DNA of 64,000 nucleotides from Petrosia ficiformis. Its lineage: Eukaryota; Porifera; Demospongiae; Haplosclerida; Petrosiidae. Shown here piece by piece: positions 25,240 to 34,947 of this stretch. A model generated the notes under the pieces. That model saw nothing but the letters and a program-made list of their open reading frames with translations, was not told the DNA's origin and searched no databases. Every line of letters begins with the position of its first letter. Position 1 is the first letter of the stretch. The position numbers and the translations under genes were made by a program. Location of the stretch: the NCBI GenBank assembly GCA_947044365.1, contig OX345645.1, positions 4,163,741 through 4,227,740 on the forward strand, given 5' to 3'.

Positions 25240-25735
25240 GTTCTCACTGGGTAGAATTTAAATCTATTTTTGTTTATTGTTTACTAATATTAATGCTTTA
25301 ATTTTATTTTTATTTTACCTCTATCATTATTGTGCATATTGTGTTATACATTATTACCTATATTACTAGTATTTGCACAGTTTTATATCTTGTAATAGAA
25401 CAGTGTTTGTTACTATTAATAGAATGGTATTACATGTAAAAAACGAGTGCCGTTGGGACTGGACCCTCGCCTACATGGCAAAGTAATACAAAGCACTACA
25501 ATCTTTTTCAAAATATAATAAAGTTTGTGTATGAAACAAACAATACTTTTGTTACAATATAAATTTGAAAAACATTTATGGGCATTATATAATGCTAGTG
25601 AAGCTAGCAGCACATTTAATTTAGCTACACATTCTGTATATAGGCGTGTCTGAAAACCACACTAATTTTGGCAAGAATGCTGTGCGAATGTGTTGCCAGT
25701 CTGATAAATTTTTGCCAGTCTGCTGATAAATCTTA
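25240..25735. other. Spacer, nothing recognised
   Basis: AT-rich sequence after the retroelement fragment. No conserved ORF, repeat or splice-bounded exon was seen. Confidence 0.4.
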
Positions 25736-25816
25736 GTACAGTGTAAATATATGTACATCAGTGTGTTGTATATATATAATTATATTTATAATAATTATAA
25801 ATATAATTATATACAT

Positions 25817-25864
<48 letters not shown>

Positions 25865-25964
25865 AAAAATGTATGTATGTATATATATAATTATATTTAT
25901 AATAATTATAAATATACATACATAAATATACATACATACATATAATTGTAACATATCTTTATAA

Positions 25965-25998
<34 letters not shown>

Positions 25999-26260
25999 AT
26001 TATGTATATATATAAACATATCTTTATAAATAATTATATTATATATATATATTATAAACATATCTTTATAAATAATTATATTATATTATATATATATATA
26101 TATATATATATGATTATGTATATATATATAAATATATATATTATCAAATATTTATGTATGTATATATTTATAATAATTATAAAAATAATTATATACATAC
26201 ATACATATAATTGTAACATATCTTTATAATTATTATAAAGGTATATTACAATTTTTACAT
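25736..26260. repeat. AT-rich tandem repeat block
   Basis: Alternating TA runs, CA/TATG tracts and repeated 'ataattataaatataat' and 'aacatatctttataa' segments. Several sub-blocks are inverted relative to each other. All ORFs here are low-complexity artefacts. Confidence 0.7.
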
Positions 26261-26336
26261 AATAGTTATATATAACACTTTAAGTATAAGCATAATGGTA
26301 AAGAGCACACCTCTCACTGTAATATGGAAATTCACA

Positions 26337-26660
26337 TTAACAAAACAAACGGTGCTCATTTTCTGAATTCTTGAAAGTTTCAGATGGATCCTCAATCAGA
26401 TTGGCAATCTGTGTTGATTGGGGCTTCTGCATTTAATTTTGTATAATAATAATTATAATGCTATTTTAAGTTCTACCTCAGTAGAGTTGATGGCTGCTTT
26501 ACTGGTAGCATTAAGTTCAGGAGACATCTGTAGTAAAAAATGCATAGAATAGACAGAATCACAGTTATCAAATTGAAAAATATAGTGGTTACCATGGATT
26601 GAGATGTAGTACAAGTATTCTTCAATTCTGAACTTGACTATAAACAATTATACATCTTAG

Positions 26661-26697
<37 letters not shown>

Positions 26698-26924
26698 ATA
26701 TATATTCACTCAAGTATTTAACTGAGACTTACTAAAACCTCTTTCACTGACTCTTGGATATTGTTCACATTTAGGTGCCAGTAGTTATATATAGCTTTAA
26801 TTAAACCTTGAGATGGTTTAAGTATATCCTTTATATTCCTGGCTATGACTACCCAATAACCACCAGGTGCTACAAGTGATCCCCTACATTTCTTTGGTGG
26901 TAAACCAAACAAGACAATTGTTCG
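26337..26924 (-). CDS. 3' end of an unrecognised gene: four small phase-0 exons
   Basis: The minus strand holds four open segments that join in phase 0 at proper GT-AG sites. They are: 26924-26733 (start uncertain, 26891 also possible; contains LVAPGGYWVVIARN and ends ESVKEVL), 26637-26593 (SSSELKNTCTTSQSM), 26527-26477 (MSPELNATSKAAINSTE), and 26426-26337 (KPQSTQIANLIEDPSE..., ending in TAA at 26337-26339). The last three are too short to be found as ORFs. Consistent phase and good splice signals at all junctions argue that this is a real gene or a recent remnant. The upstream exons were not resolved; 27163-27300 is a candidate. The protein is hydrophilic near its end and not recognised. Confidence 0.45.
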
Positions 26925-27162
26925 CTATAGCTTTTCAGGACTGAAATTGAATTTCCTCCCACGGGCCTGGCAAAATTCATAATGCAGTATGTATAATAGG
27001 ACTAATATGAAATACACATTGTGACAGCAAACATACGATACTAATATTGTTTTATTTCTCTCATGAAAGTAGGATGGAAGCAGATAATTAAAGAGCTTTA
27101 TAGAGCTTTACAGAGCACATGGATAAACAATTGTATAGACTGTTTGATACAATCAACCTTAC

Positions 27163-27300
27163 CTATCAACACCTACTTTACTGTTGTTGAATGGTGCATT
27201 TGCACCATCCGTTCTGCACAAGCTCCACCGAGCCCCACCTTCATTCGAATTCCTCACAACCACATTAATGCAATATAGGCGGTTTTGACACGGCCCACAA
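27163..27300 (-). CDS. Possible upstream exon of the 26337-26924 gene
   Basis: An open minus-strand frame reads ...RLYCINVVVRNSNEGG... and ends GVDR at a strong donor GATAG|GTAAGG (exon end 27163, phase 2). The phase does not match the next known exon (phase 0) unless the alternative donor AAA|GTAGGT or an unseen exon is used. The 5' limit is a guess. Treat as tentative. Confidence 0.25.
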
Positions 27301-27689
27301 GAATGTACTGTGCTGCTGACTTCACGAAAGTCATTATATAATTAAAACTGTTATAACTTTATATCCTAAAAGACAAAATAAGAATATCAATGTATAATTT
27401 GTATATAATTATATCTTACATCTAATTCTCAAACAATGAAGAAGTTCTCAAGTCTACCTCTAAAGTCTCTTGTGTGAAAACGTATTGAATCACCTCTACC
27501 ACGTGTTTAGTACATGACGCTTTGCAAACATGCACATACCTGTAGCCTAGTGTGTGGAGTTAGGTAGCTTTCTATCTTACATCAGTGGTGGTGTAGTCAA
27601 CCATTACCTCGATTGTTTTTGGTTTGAAGTTTTTCTTGGTGTTTTGTGTGTCCATATTTACTCTTGTTATTGCCCTCGTTTCATCTTAA

Positions 27690-27907
27690 AGTCGTGAAAC
27701 GGTAACTGTGAGTTAAAAATTGTCATAACTTTAGAACCAAAAGGTTTTAGAAGAATTCCTACGTTATTTTTTTTCCTTGTATAATTTGAAGTCTACCAGT
27801 AACCCGTTTGAACTGTCAATGTTTTTATTTTTCCAGAAAAATGCTAACAGACAGACACACACACAACCATTACCGTACCCTTCCGCCTACGCTATGCGGC
27901 GAGGGTA
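27690..27907 (+). repeat. Dispersed repeat copy 2 ending in a GC-rich palindrome
   Basis: Close match to 470-722 in the same orientation, ending in the palindrome at 27876-27907. The CAGACAGA tract is shorter here. Just to its left, 27340-27480 shows a weaker similarity to 100-260, hinting that the repeat is longer than 220 bp. Confidence 0.7.
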
Positions 27908-27980
27908 AAAACTTATTAGAACCAGGATATTACTAGAACCAGGGTACTAGAACTGTAAATATATATATATATATATATAA

Positions 27981-28025
<45 letters not shown>

Positions 28026-28730
28026 GATACTAGAACTGATACTAAAACTAAAATTACAGAGAACTATAAAAATAGAATTATTTGACAAGAACTAATACTA
28101 AAATTAAAATTATGGACTAGAACAACACTATAATATGGCCATGTAGCCATGTCCTGGCAGCTGTGAATTTTTTTCTCCAGACATGATAGAAAAGTTGGCT
28201 ATTTGGTATTCACGCACATAATCACACTCACACACAAAACATCATGCACATAACACACAGTTGCATCCACAAAACACACTGACATACACACAACACACAA
28301 AGAGTTACAGTTGAAGACATTCTTCCAATTTGCTTCAAATGGTTGCAGATGCATTCAACTATATTACTTCAACATTATGACCAAACCCACCAGCCATCCA
28401 TTACTACAGGATGTGATAATAAGAGCTGCAAGTTATATCATATACGTCTTTGTTGAAAGCTATGTCTAAGGTCTTATATACTGTAATTAACAAAATTGTT
28501 GTGTACATCAATAGCATGCATTATTTATTACATCAATATTTCATTTGTGTTTCATTGCATGCATTATTTAATCAGAGTTGTGAGAGAAAGTGTTTTTGAA
28601 ACAAATAATGAACATTTAGGTATAATGAAGCAAAAGTACATTTAATAAACAGCAGTAATTAAAAGCAAGGAATTGTACAACTAACCAGCAGTAGTGATAA
28701 AAGCAGCAAGAAAATAAAAATGTTCCAGAT
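27908..28730. other. 3' flank of EGF gene E
   Basis: Starts with remnants of the AACCAGGGTACTAG minisatellite (27915-27957) and a TA tract (27959-28021). From about 28190 it matches the 3' flanks of C and D (ACAC-rich stretch, then 'gcatgcattatttattac'). No gene is supported. Confidence 0.5.
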
Positions 28731-30944
28731 TTAACCCAAACGATGATATCCTGGTTGGTAGGAAGGTTGCTGGTAGGCTGGTGCTCTGATTGGAGTATAT
28801 GAAGGAGAGCCATGTCCTGGAGAGTAGGCAGGCATGCGAGGAGAAGGATATGACGGTGAACCACTGAGGTGAGGAGAAGGATATGATGGTGAACCACCGA
28901 GGTATGATGGCGTGTACGATGATGGACCTCTGGGGTAAGACGAACCACTGGTGTACAATGGGGAGTACGATGATGGACCACTGGGGTATGATGATTCTGA
29001 TTCAGTAGCAGGATGGTGTTGATAAATGCATGCGTGACCATCATAATCAAGTTTATATCCATTTTTGCAAGAACAGTAGAAATCTCCTTCTGTATTATGA
29101 CATCTGTGGTAACATCCTCCATTATTTGTTGCACATTCATTGATATCTCTGCAGCTAACATCATCAACTAATCTGAAACCAGCATAGCAAGAACATTCGG
29201 CAACACCAACAGTATTGTTACAGATTTGATCACAGTCACGGCTTAAACAAGGATCTTGTGGTGGTGGATCATCTCCTGGACGCTCTGCAAAAAGGGGAGA
29301 AGGAGGAATTACAAATATTAGAAGAACATTTATGTAATTATATGGATTGTTTGTTAACTTACCACATGTTCCCGGAGTAGTAATAGAAGGCATATACAGA
29401 GGTCTGCAGTTACATGAAAAGTTTCCAATTGCATTAACACAGACCATTGAAATTGGATCACAGTCATGCCAGTGGTTTCTGCATTCATCAAAGTCGATAC
29501 AGGTAACTAAGTCCTCATCAAGCTGGTATCCATCAGGACAGCTACACTGATAAGATCCAGGTGTATTGAAGCAAAGGTCAGTGCAATCATCATCATCAAC
29601 ATCACATTCATTAATGTCATTACAGCTATAACTATCTGCATCTAATTGATATCCTCTCCAGCAATTGCAGTAAAATGAACCAGCCGTGTTGTTACAAACA
29701 TGTTGACACCCTCCATTATCAGATAAACATTCATTGTTGTCCCAGCAAGTACGCTCATCTGGTCCGAGAGTGAATCCATGGTTACAGCCACAGAGAAAAC
29801 TACCAGGAATATTAAAGCAGTCGTCACTACAATCAAGTTCAACTTCATTAGGTTCTGCACATTCATTAATGTCATCACAGGTCTGTCCATCACCATTCAG
29901 TGTATATCCATCATAACAACTGCACTCATATGATCCAAGTGCATTGAGACATTGTTGTTCACATAAATCTATTTGGAGATAGCATTCATTAATGTCCACA
30001 CAGCGGGTTGGAGGAGAATAGATTCTATACTGGCCTTGAAGTCCAAAGTCTGCTAGTCTAAATCCAGACTCACAAGTACAATAGTAACTGCCCTCAGTAT
30101 TTGTACAGCTATGTTCACAGTCGTCATTATTTGATTCACATTCATCAATATCTGTACACAAATTATCATTAGGATAATATCCATAGTAACAGTCACACAC
30201 ACGACTACCCGGGGTATTATAGCATTCTTGTTCACAGTCACCATTCTCAGTTAGACATTCATCTATGTCTTCGCATTCATGGAAGTTGATTTGTTCGTAA
30301 CCAGAGCGACAGGAACAATCGTACGTACCGGGAAGATCATTGCAGTTGTGATCGCATCCACCATTACCAACAGCACATTCATTAATGTTAATGCAAACCT
30401 TTTCTTCATCTAACATATAGCCAAATGGACAGGTACAGAGGAAGGATCCAGGGATGTTAATACATACAGATATAGCATTAGGTAAGCACGTTGTAGGTTG
30501 GTCACATTCGTTAATGTCTATACAGGAAAATTGATCTGCTAGTTCGTATCCTGGTGGGCAGGAACAGTGGTAGGATCCATCTTCATTAACGCAAATATCC
30601 GAACAGCCTCCATTGCTTACCCAACATTCATTCTTATCAATACAAGAACGCTCATCTGGACCAAGTTCAAAACCATCACCGCAAGAGCATTGAAAACTAC
30701 CAATAGTATTATGACAGTTCCGAGTACATCCACCATTTTGAAACTGGCACTCATCAATGTCAACACACTTGGTATATTTCCATTCGTATCCAATAGGACA
30801 TTGGTTGTGATAGGAAGGAGGTGAGACTGTAGATGGAGGGTAGGTAGACTGAGCCGATGGGTAGTTTTGTTGATATCGCTGAGAATCCACAGCTATTGAC
30901 ATACACAGTATGCCCAGCAACCACAGTAATGCCTGCATCATCAT
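28731..30944 (-). CDS. EGF gene E: B-like exon 1 joined to C/D-like 3' end
   Basis: Exon 1 is 30944-29363 and exon 2 is 29284-28731 (711 aa), with a 78-nt intron (donor ATGTG|GTAAGT, acceptor TTGCAG|AGCG). It has a signal peptide, the [12 protein letters not shown] module, eleven cbEGF repeats, one EGF and one cbEGF, then a Tyr/Ser/Pro tail ending GYHRLG. The intron is a multiple of three and has no stop, so the frame stays open through it (737 aa if retained). I prefer splicing because the other four paralogues splice at the same place and their introns contain stops. Exon 1 is nearly the same as in gene B; exon 2 and the 3' flank follow C/D; the far upstream flank follows A. Confidence 0.85.
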   Translation of the reverse strand: MMMQALLWLLGILCMSIAVDSQRYQQNYPSAQSTYPPSTVSPPSYHNQCPIGYEWKYTKCVDIDECQFQNGGCTRNCHNTIGSFQCSCGDGFELGPDERSCIDKNECWVSNGGCSDICVNEDGSYHCSCPPGYELADQFSCIDINECDQPTTCLPNAISVCINIPGSFLCTCPFGYMLDEEKVCININECAVGNGGCDHNCNDLPGTYDCSCRSGYEQINFHECEDIDECLTENGDCEQECYNTPGSRVCDCYYGYYPNDNLCTDIDECESNNDDCEHSCTNTEGSYYCTCESGFRLADFGLQGQYRIYSPPTRCVDINECYLQIDLCEQQCLNALGSYECSCYDGYTLNGDGQTCDDINECAEPNEVELDCSDDCFNIPGSFLCGCNHGFTLGPDERTCWDNNECLSDNGGCQHVCNNTAGSFYCNCWRGYQLDADSYSCNDINECDVDDDDCTDLCFNTPGSYQCSCPDGYQLDEDLVTCIDFDECRNHWHDCDPISMVCVNAIGNFSCNCRPLYMPSITTPGTCGKLTNNPYNYINVLLIFVIPPSPLFAERPGDDPPPQDPCLSRDCDQICNNTVGVAECSCYAGFRLVDDVSCRDINECATNNGGCYHRCHNTEGDFYCSCKNGYKLDYDGHACIYQHHPATESESSYPSGPSSYSPLYTSGSSYPRGPSSYTPSYLGGSPSYPSPHLSGSPSYPSPRMPAYSPGHGSPSYTPIRAPAYQQPSYQPGYHRLG

Positions 30945-30990
30945 TATGAAATCTGGAACATTAATAAATCTACTCAGTCCTGGGCAATCC

Positions 30991-30997
30991 TTTTATA
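30991..30997 (-). promoter_or_regulatory. TATA box of EGF gene E
   Basis: TATAAAA on the minus strand, 47 bp upstream of the ATG at 30944, in the shared promoter block. Confidence 0.6.
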
Positions 30998-31079
30998 CAT
31001 CCTAGAATACATTCAGGGCTGCTACATTATTATTCTATATATTGTATTGAAACAATACTCCAATAGATAATTGGCTACC

Positions 31080-31770
31080 TGTCATTGTAGTAATTGTAGA
31101 ATGTTGTCTGCAACTGACTGGACCATGTGACATTACTGACATAAAATACAACACATGGTGTCATCAGAAAATGTGTAGAGATACCTAAAATCAAAAAAGC
31201 ATACAATAAGGATTGGGATTATAATTAGCATTTATTACGTAACAACTTCCGGTATAGCATATTGTACTGCAACTATTTTATTTTGGTAATCTTTTTTTGA
31301 CATCTCAATATTAATAATGTATTTTAATTAATTATCTTTTTTTTTGAATGAGAAGGTAAGAACTTGTAATTTGTATCTCTCAGATTCAGGAGGAATTATG
31401 TAGATTTAAAATGTAGCTAGTGAAATAATAATTACTGAAGAGATGATATGATAGCTAATATCTTCAAGAAGTAGTACAAATAAATATTAAGATTAATCAA
31501 TATTAATTATTCATCATGTATGTGTCTTTACAGACCAAGATTTTTTGGAAGTAATCAAACCATGTCCATAAAAATTGCAATAATAAGCAAAGTATGTACG
31601 TATTATGCATATTGCATCTTACCTTGAAGAAATATAATGATGGTAAATCCAAATATACATTCATAAAATATGGTTACCAGCAATTGTTATCATTAATACA
31701 TTAGCTGGGATGCTCAAATTTTGAATTTTAAGAGTTACAAAAGCTGGTGAGGAATTCCAGTAGAAACTGA
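31080..31770. other. Intergenic, left edge of the EGF cluster
   Basis: 31080-31210 is homologous to the upstream flank of gene A (4047-4180). Beyond 31230 the similarity to the EGF cluster ends. No gene is seen. Confidence 0.5.
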
Positions 31771-32364
31771 TTAAGGTGGTACTAGGGAGTGGGCGGATGC
31801 GACTCCAATCAGTTTCAAAATAGAATATTATATAATATGACTCTAACCTGGTGTAATAGCAACCTTCATATCTTCTGATCAGCTTTATATTGTCCTGTAA
31901 TTGAAGAAATATGGTTAAAATCGCCATTTTTCCAATTAACATAAGTACAAAACCACAAAAGCCACGCCCACCATACATGGCGTGCACCAAGTACAATGTA
32001 TTTTGAGAAAAGTTACGAAGCCGTTTTCTGCAAATTCATTTTACTTTTAAAGTTACAAGAGGCTGAAGAAAGCTGAATTCTGTAGCTTTTCACTGAAACC
32101 ATAAAATTTACCTTTCTAGACACTATCAAACTCCGATCTTTCTCAGAGACCAACTACAGTTACCCCGCCATTGTTTCCCACCCACCACCCCCTCCACCAC
32201 CAAATAAACTATCAGTGAAAACATTTAGGCCCAATAATTATACCCCTGGGTGGGTGTGGCTTCCAAAAGATACAGAATTGAACCAGATTGCATGCAGCAA
32301 GAAGCTTGCTAAATTAGAAACTGATTGGAGTAGCATCCGCCCACGGAAAAGACTACAACCTTAA
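31771..32364. mobile_element. TTAA-flanked foldback element (MITE-like)
   Basis: The ends are inverted repeats: the left arm contains GTGGGCGGATGCGACTCCAA and the right arm its near reverse complement (32316-32345). TTAA occurs at both outer edges (31771-31774 and 32361-32364), as for piggyBac-type insertions. The internal ~500 bp has no intact transposase. The minus-strand ORF overlapping the left half is probably not a gene. Confidence 0.55.
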
Positions 32365-32603
32365 TTAAAGGTCATTCACACACATTCACCATGACCTTAG
32401 GAAAATGTTCTAACTTTACTTTGGAATGACCAACAATCTTTTTACCTGCACCATTTTTATATAATGATCCTTCCCATCGTCTACGTCAATTTAAACTCAT
32501 TATTTCATTGTTGAGTTACAGTACTAAACTAAGCAGGTAACAGTGTCATAATTACGAACAACCACTATAATAAAATAAATGGTTAACTCCACCCTTCAGA
32601 TGA

Positions 32604-34646
32604 ATGATGTTATCAAAAGTGGTTCCTCTGAATTTGCAGGTCCTTTTGTACATTCTAGGTCACCTAAATGAGTTTTCCTACCGTGCTCTATCACTCCTTT
32701 CAGTACGAGCTAAACAGTGGTTGTTTTTTCACCTTCCTTTGGCTGATGTATGCCTGTTGGAACAATTCCCAGTTTTTAAGGGGTTAGATACGAACTCAAT
32801 GTGGAGGTCATTGTGTGAAGTAAAATTGTTGAAGTTGAGAGATTCTACTACTGTCGCTGCCGAAAAGGACTTACAAAGTTACACTGGTTCATGGAGACAG
32901 TTCTACTTGCATCATTTATGGCTGGAAAGTTTTCAGTTTTTATCACCTAGTCTAGCTGATGTAAGTATTGCTGAACAAAGTGAATGGGAAGAAACGTATC
33001 TCCAGAACAAGGTACTTGCAAAACTCAGCAATGAGCTCTTAAACCCTGCAGACTGTCCTTCAGTGGTAACACATATGTTTGTAACTCATTTATTTGCAGC
33101 TGGTATTACATCATTGATCGCTGAACTCAGTACTGACAATACTCTATTTGGTATACATGTTATGAAGTGTGATAAGTGCCTCTTTCAGGCCAGTATTCCC
33201 AATTGTTACCTACCATATTGGTCGAGAAATGAATACGATCATCTTCCTTTTCTTTTTACAATATTTTGGATATACTGTCAGTATAAACCGGAAGTATTTC
33301 GAGTGAATTTTGGCTTCAAAACCAAATGTAGTCCACTAACTCAATTAGTTCTTAAGCTACATCCTGATGTATTATGTATACCACTTAGTGCTGTACACAC
33401 CCTGGATTTTTCACCAAGATGTTTGTCACCAGAACAATCCAGCCTTTTAAGAGCAGTAGTACAAGGAGTATACAATGGACTTGAAGTAATGAAACTTAAT
33501 ATAAGTGACAGAAATCACGGTAAGCTTAGTAAGTTAGAAAATCTTCCAAAACGTGTTCATAAACTAGTTGTCCATGGACGCTGTAGTAATGTTGGTATAG
33601 TATATATCAAAGACATACTGTTGTGCTATTTGAACCAGTTAACTGAAGTTTCTTTGCGTTGCTTATGGTTAAATGATATGACAGATAAGGTATTCGTGAC
33701 GAGTCTTTGTAATCTTTTTCAAAAATCTTGTTTTCAAAAGCTCAGTATCTCTGAAGGTGAAATTAATTTTTCTATTCTCCGTGATGTTATGGATTCATTT
33801 TTCCATTCTCCTTTCGAACAAGATATGAAATTGGAAAATTTAAAAATTTATGATTATTGTACAAATTTTATACAAACGGATAAATTTACACTTCAAGCAA
33901 CCCCCAAAAATCTCTCTATTAGCTTTGCTTCAATCCTCGAGCAACTAGAATGTGAAAATGGGAGTCATGAACTACAAGTGAAAGATTTGTATCATGCAAG
34001 CCTTCAAAAATTCTGTCAATACATTATAATGGCAATGGAATGGAGCATGTTTAAGACTTTGATATTGACAGGTGATGTTTTGGAAGAATTGTATAACAGC
34101 TTTCATCGTTTTCAGAAGCAAAAAATATTGAAACCATATAATATCAAAACTCTTATTCTTGATGGAATAATTTTCCAATCCAATACTTCTTTGGTTCTTT
34201 GCCTTTTTTGCAGAACTGTCGGTATTTCTAATTTGTGTGTGAACTTTGATCTTTATAGATCTGATATGTTTTGGTTTAATGATAGTGATGTTGCAATGCA
34301 GTGCGTATATGAAGTTATGCACACTTTGGTAAATGTGGTAAAAATTGGATTTTCATGGGAATGTCAGGAATCCTTTCAATTTATGCGTTTCGGTCACAAT
34401 GCATACAGAAAAGACATGTTTAAATTGCTTTTTGAGTGTCTTTTTTCATTTCCTGAACTTTCAGAGATAGAACTTGATTTGAGTCGGTTCCAACATTTAA
34501 AAAAAATTCATGTATGTGTTATTTATGCTGTATGGCTGGAATTTGCCCGTGGAAAGAAATTGAAGAGTATATATGTAGAAGATAATGTTATAGCATTTTT
34601 GAAGGAAGATTTGTTGCCAATTACTGATAATATTAAAACAATGTAA
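32604..34646 (+). CDS. LRR-like protein with Elongin-BC-box/F-box-like N-terminus
   Basis: A single uninterrupted frame of 680 aa. Residues ~8-75 form a helical segment with a LPLADVCLLE motif followed by GLDTNSMWRSLCEV. This layout resembles the BC-box or F-box-like start of LRRC41/Elongin A-type substrate receptors of cullin-RING ubiquitin ligases. The rest has irregular Leu-rich stretches (LENLKIYDY, FKTLILTGD, IKTLILDGI, LSEIELDLSRF) compatible with degenerate leucine-rich repeats. The start at 32604 (MMLSK) was chosen as the first ATG. The gene ends only 89 bp before the ATG of the next gene on the same strand. The family assignment is tentative; being intronless among intron-rich neighbours suggests a possible retrocopy or expanded family member. 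Confidence 0.7.
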   Translation: MMLSKVVPLNLQVLLYILGHLNEFSYRALSLLSVRAKQWLFFHLPLADVCLLEQFPVFKGLDTNSMWRSLCEVKLLKLRDSTTVAAEKDLQSYTGSWRQFYLHHLWLESFQFLSPSLADVSIAEQSEWEETYLQNKVLAKLSNELLNPADCPSVVTHMFVTHLFAAGITSLIAELSTDNTLFGIHVMKCDKCLFQASIPNCYLPYWSRNEYDHLPFLFTIFWIYCQYKPEVFRVNFGFKTKCSPLTQLVLKLHPDVLCIPLSAVHTLDFSPRCLSPEQSSLLRAVVQGVYNGLEVMKLNISDRNHGKLSKLENLPKRVHKLVVHGRCSNVGIVYIKDILLCYLNQLTEVSLRCLWLNDMTDKVFVTSLCNLFQKSCFQKLSISEGEINFSILRDVMDSFFHSPFEQDMKLENLKIYDYCTNFIQTDKFTLQATPKNLSISFASILEQLECENGSHELQVKDLYHASLQKFCQYIIMAMEWSMFKTLILTGDVLEELYNSFHRFQKQKILKPYNIKTLILDGIIFQSNTSLVLCLFCRTVGISNLCVNFDLYRSDMFWFNDSDVAMQCVYEVMHTLVNVVKIGFSWECQESFQFMRFGHNAYRKDMFKLLFECLFSFPELSEIELDLSRFQHLKKIHVCVIYAVWLEFARGKKLKSIYVEDNVIAFLKEDLLPITDNIKTM

Positions 34647-34735
34647 TTTTATTATCAATACTTATAAAATTTTAATTAAATAATGATTAAATTTTGCTCT
34701 ACAATTGGGCGGTGTTCAGGTGTTGTGCATGAAAA

Positions 34736-34892
34736 ATGGCAACTAACAAAAGGAGAAAGACCGAGGTTAGTGTCACAAATAACTGATTCTAATTGTTTCA
34801 TTTTATGATTTCCAGCATATCGCGTTTGATCCAGTGAAACATGGACTAGATGAAGATTTCAGGCTCACCAAATGCACAAAGGTTTCACATAT

Positions 34893-34947
<55 letters not shown>

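Noticed and set aside
28731..30944. Single 737-aa ORF for EGF gene E
   Set aside because: The frame is open through the intron, but donor and acceptor are intact and the other four paralogues splice there. I annotated the 711-aa spliced form and reported retention as a finding.
31661..31996. 111-aa minus-strand ORF as a gene
   Set aside because: It overlaps the TTAA-bounded foldback element and shows no domain or splice context.
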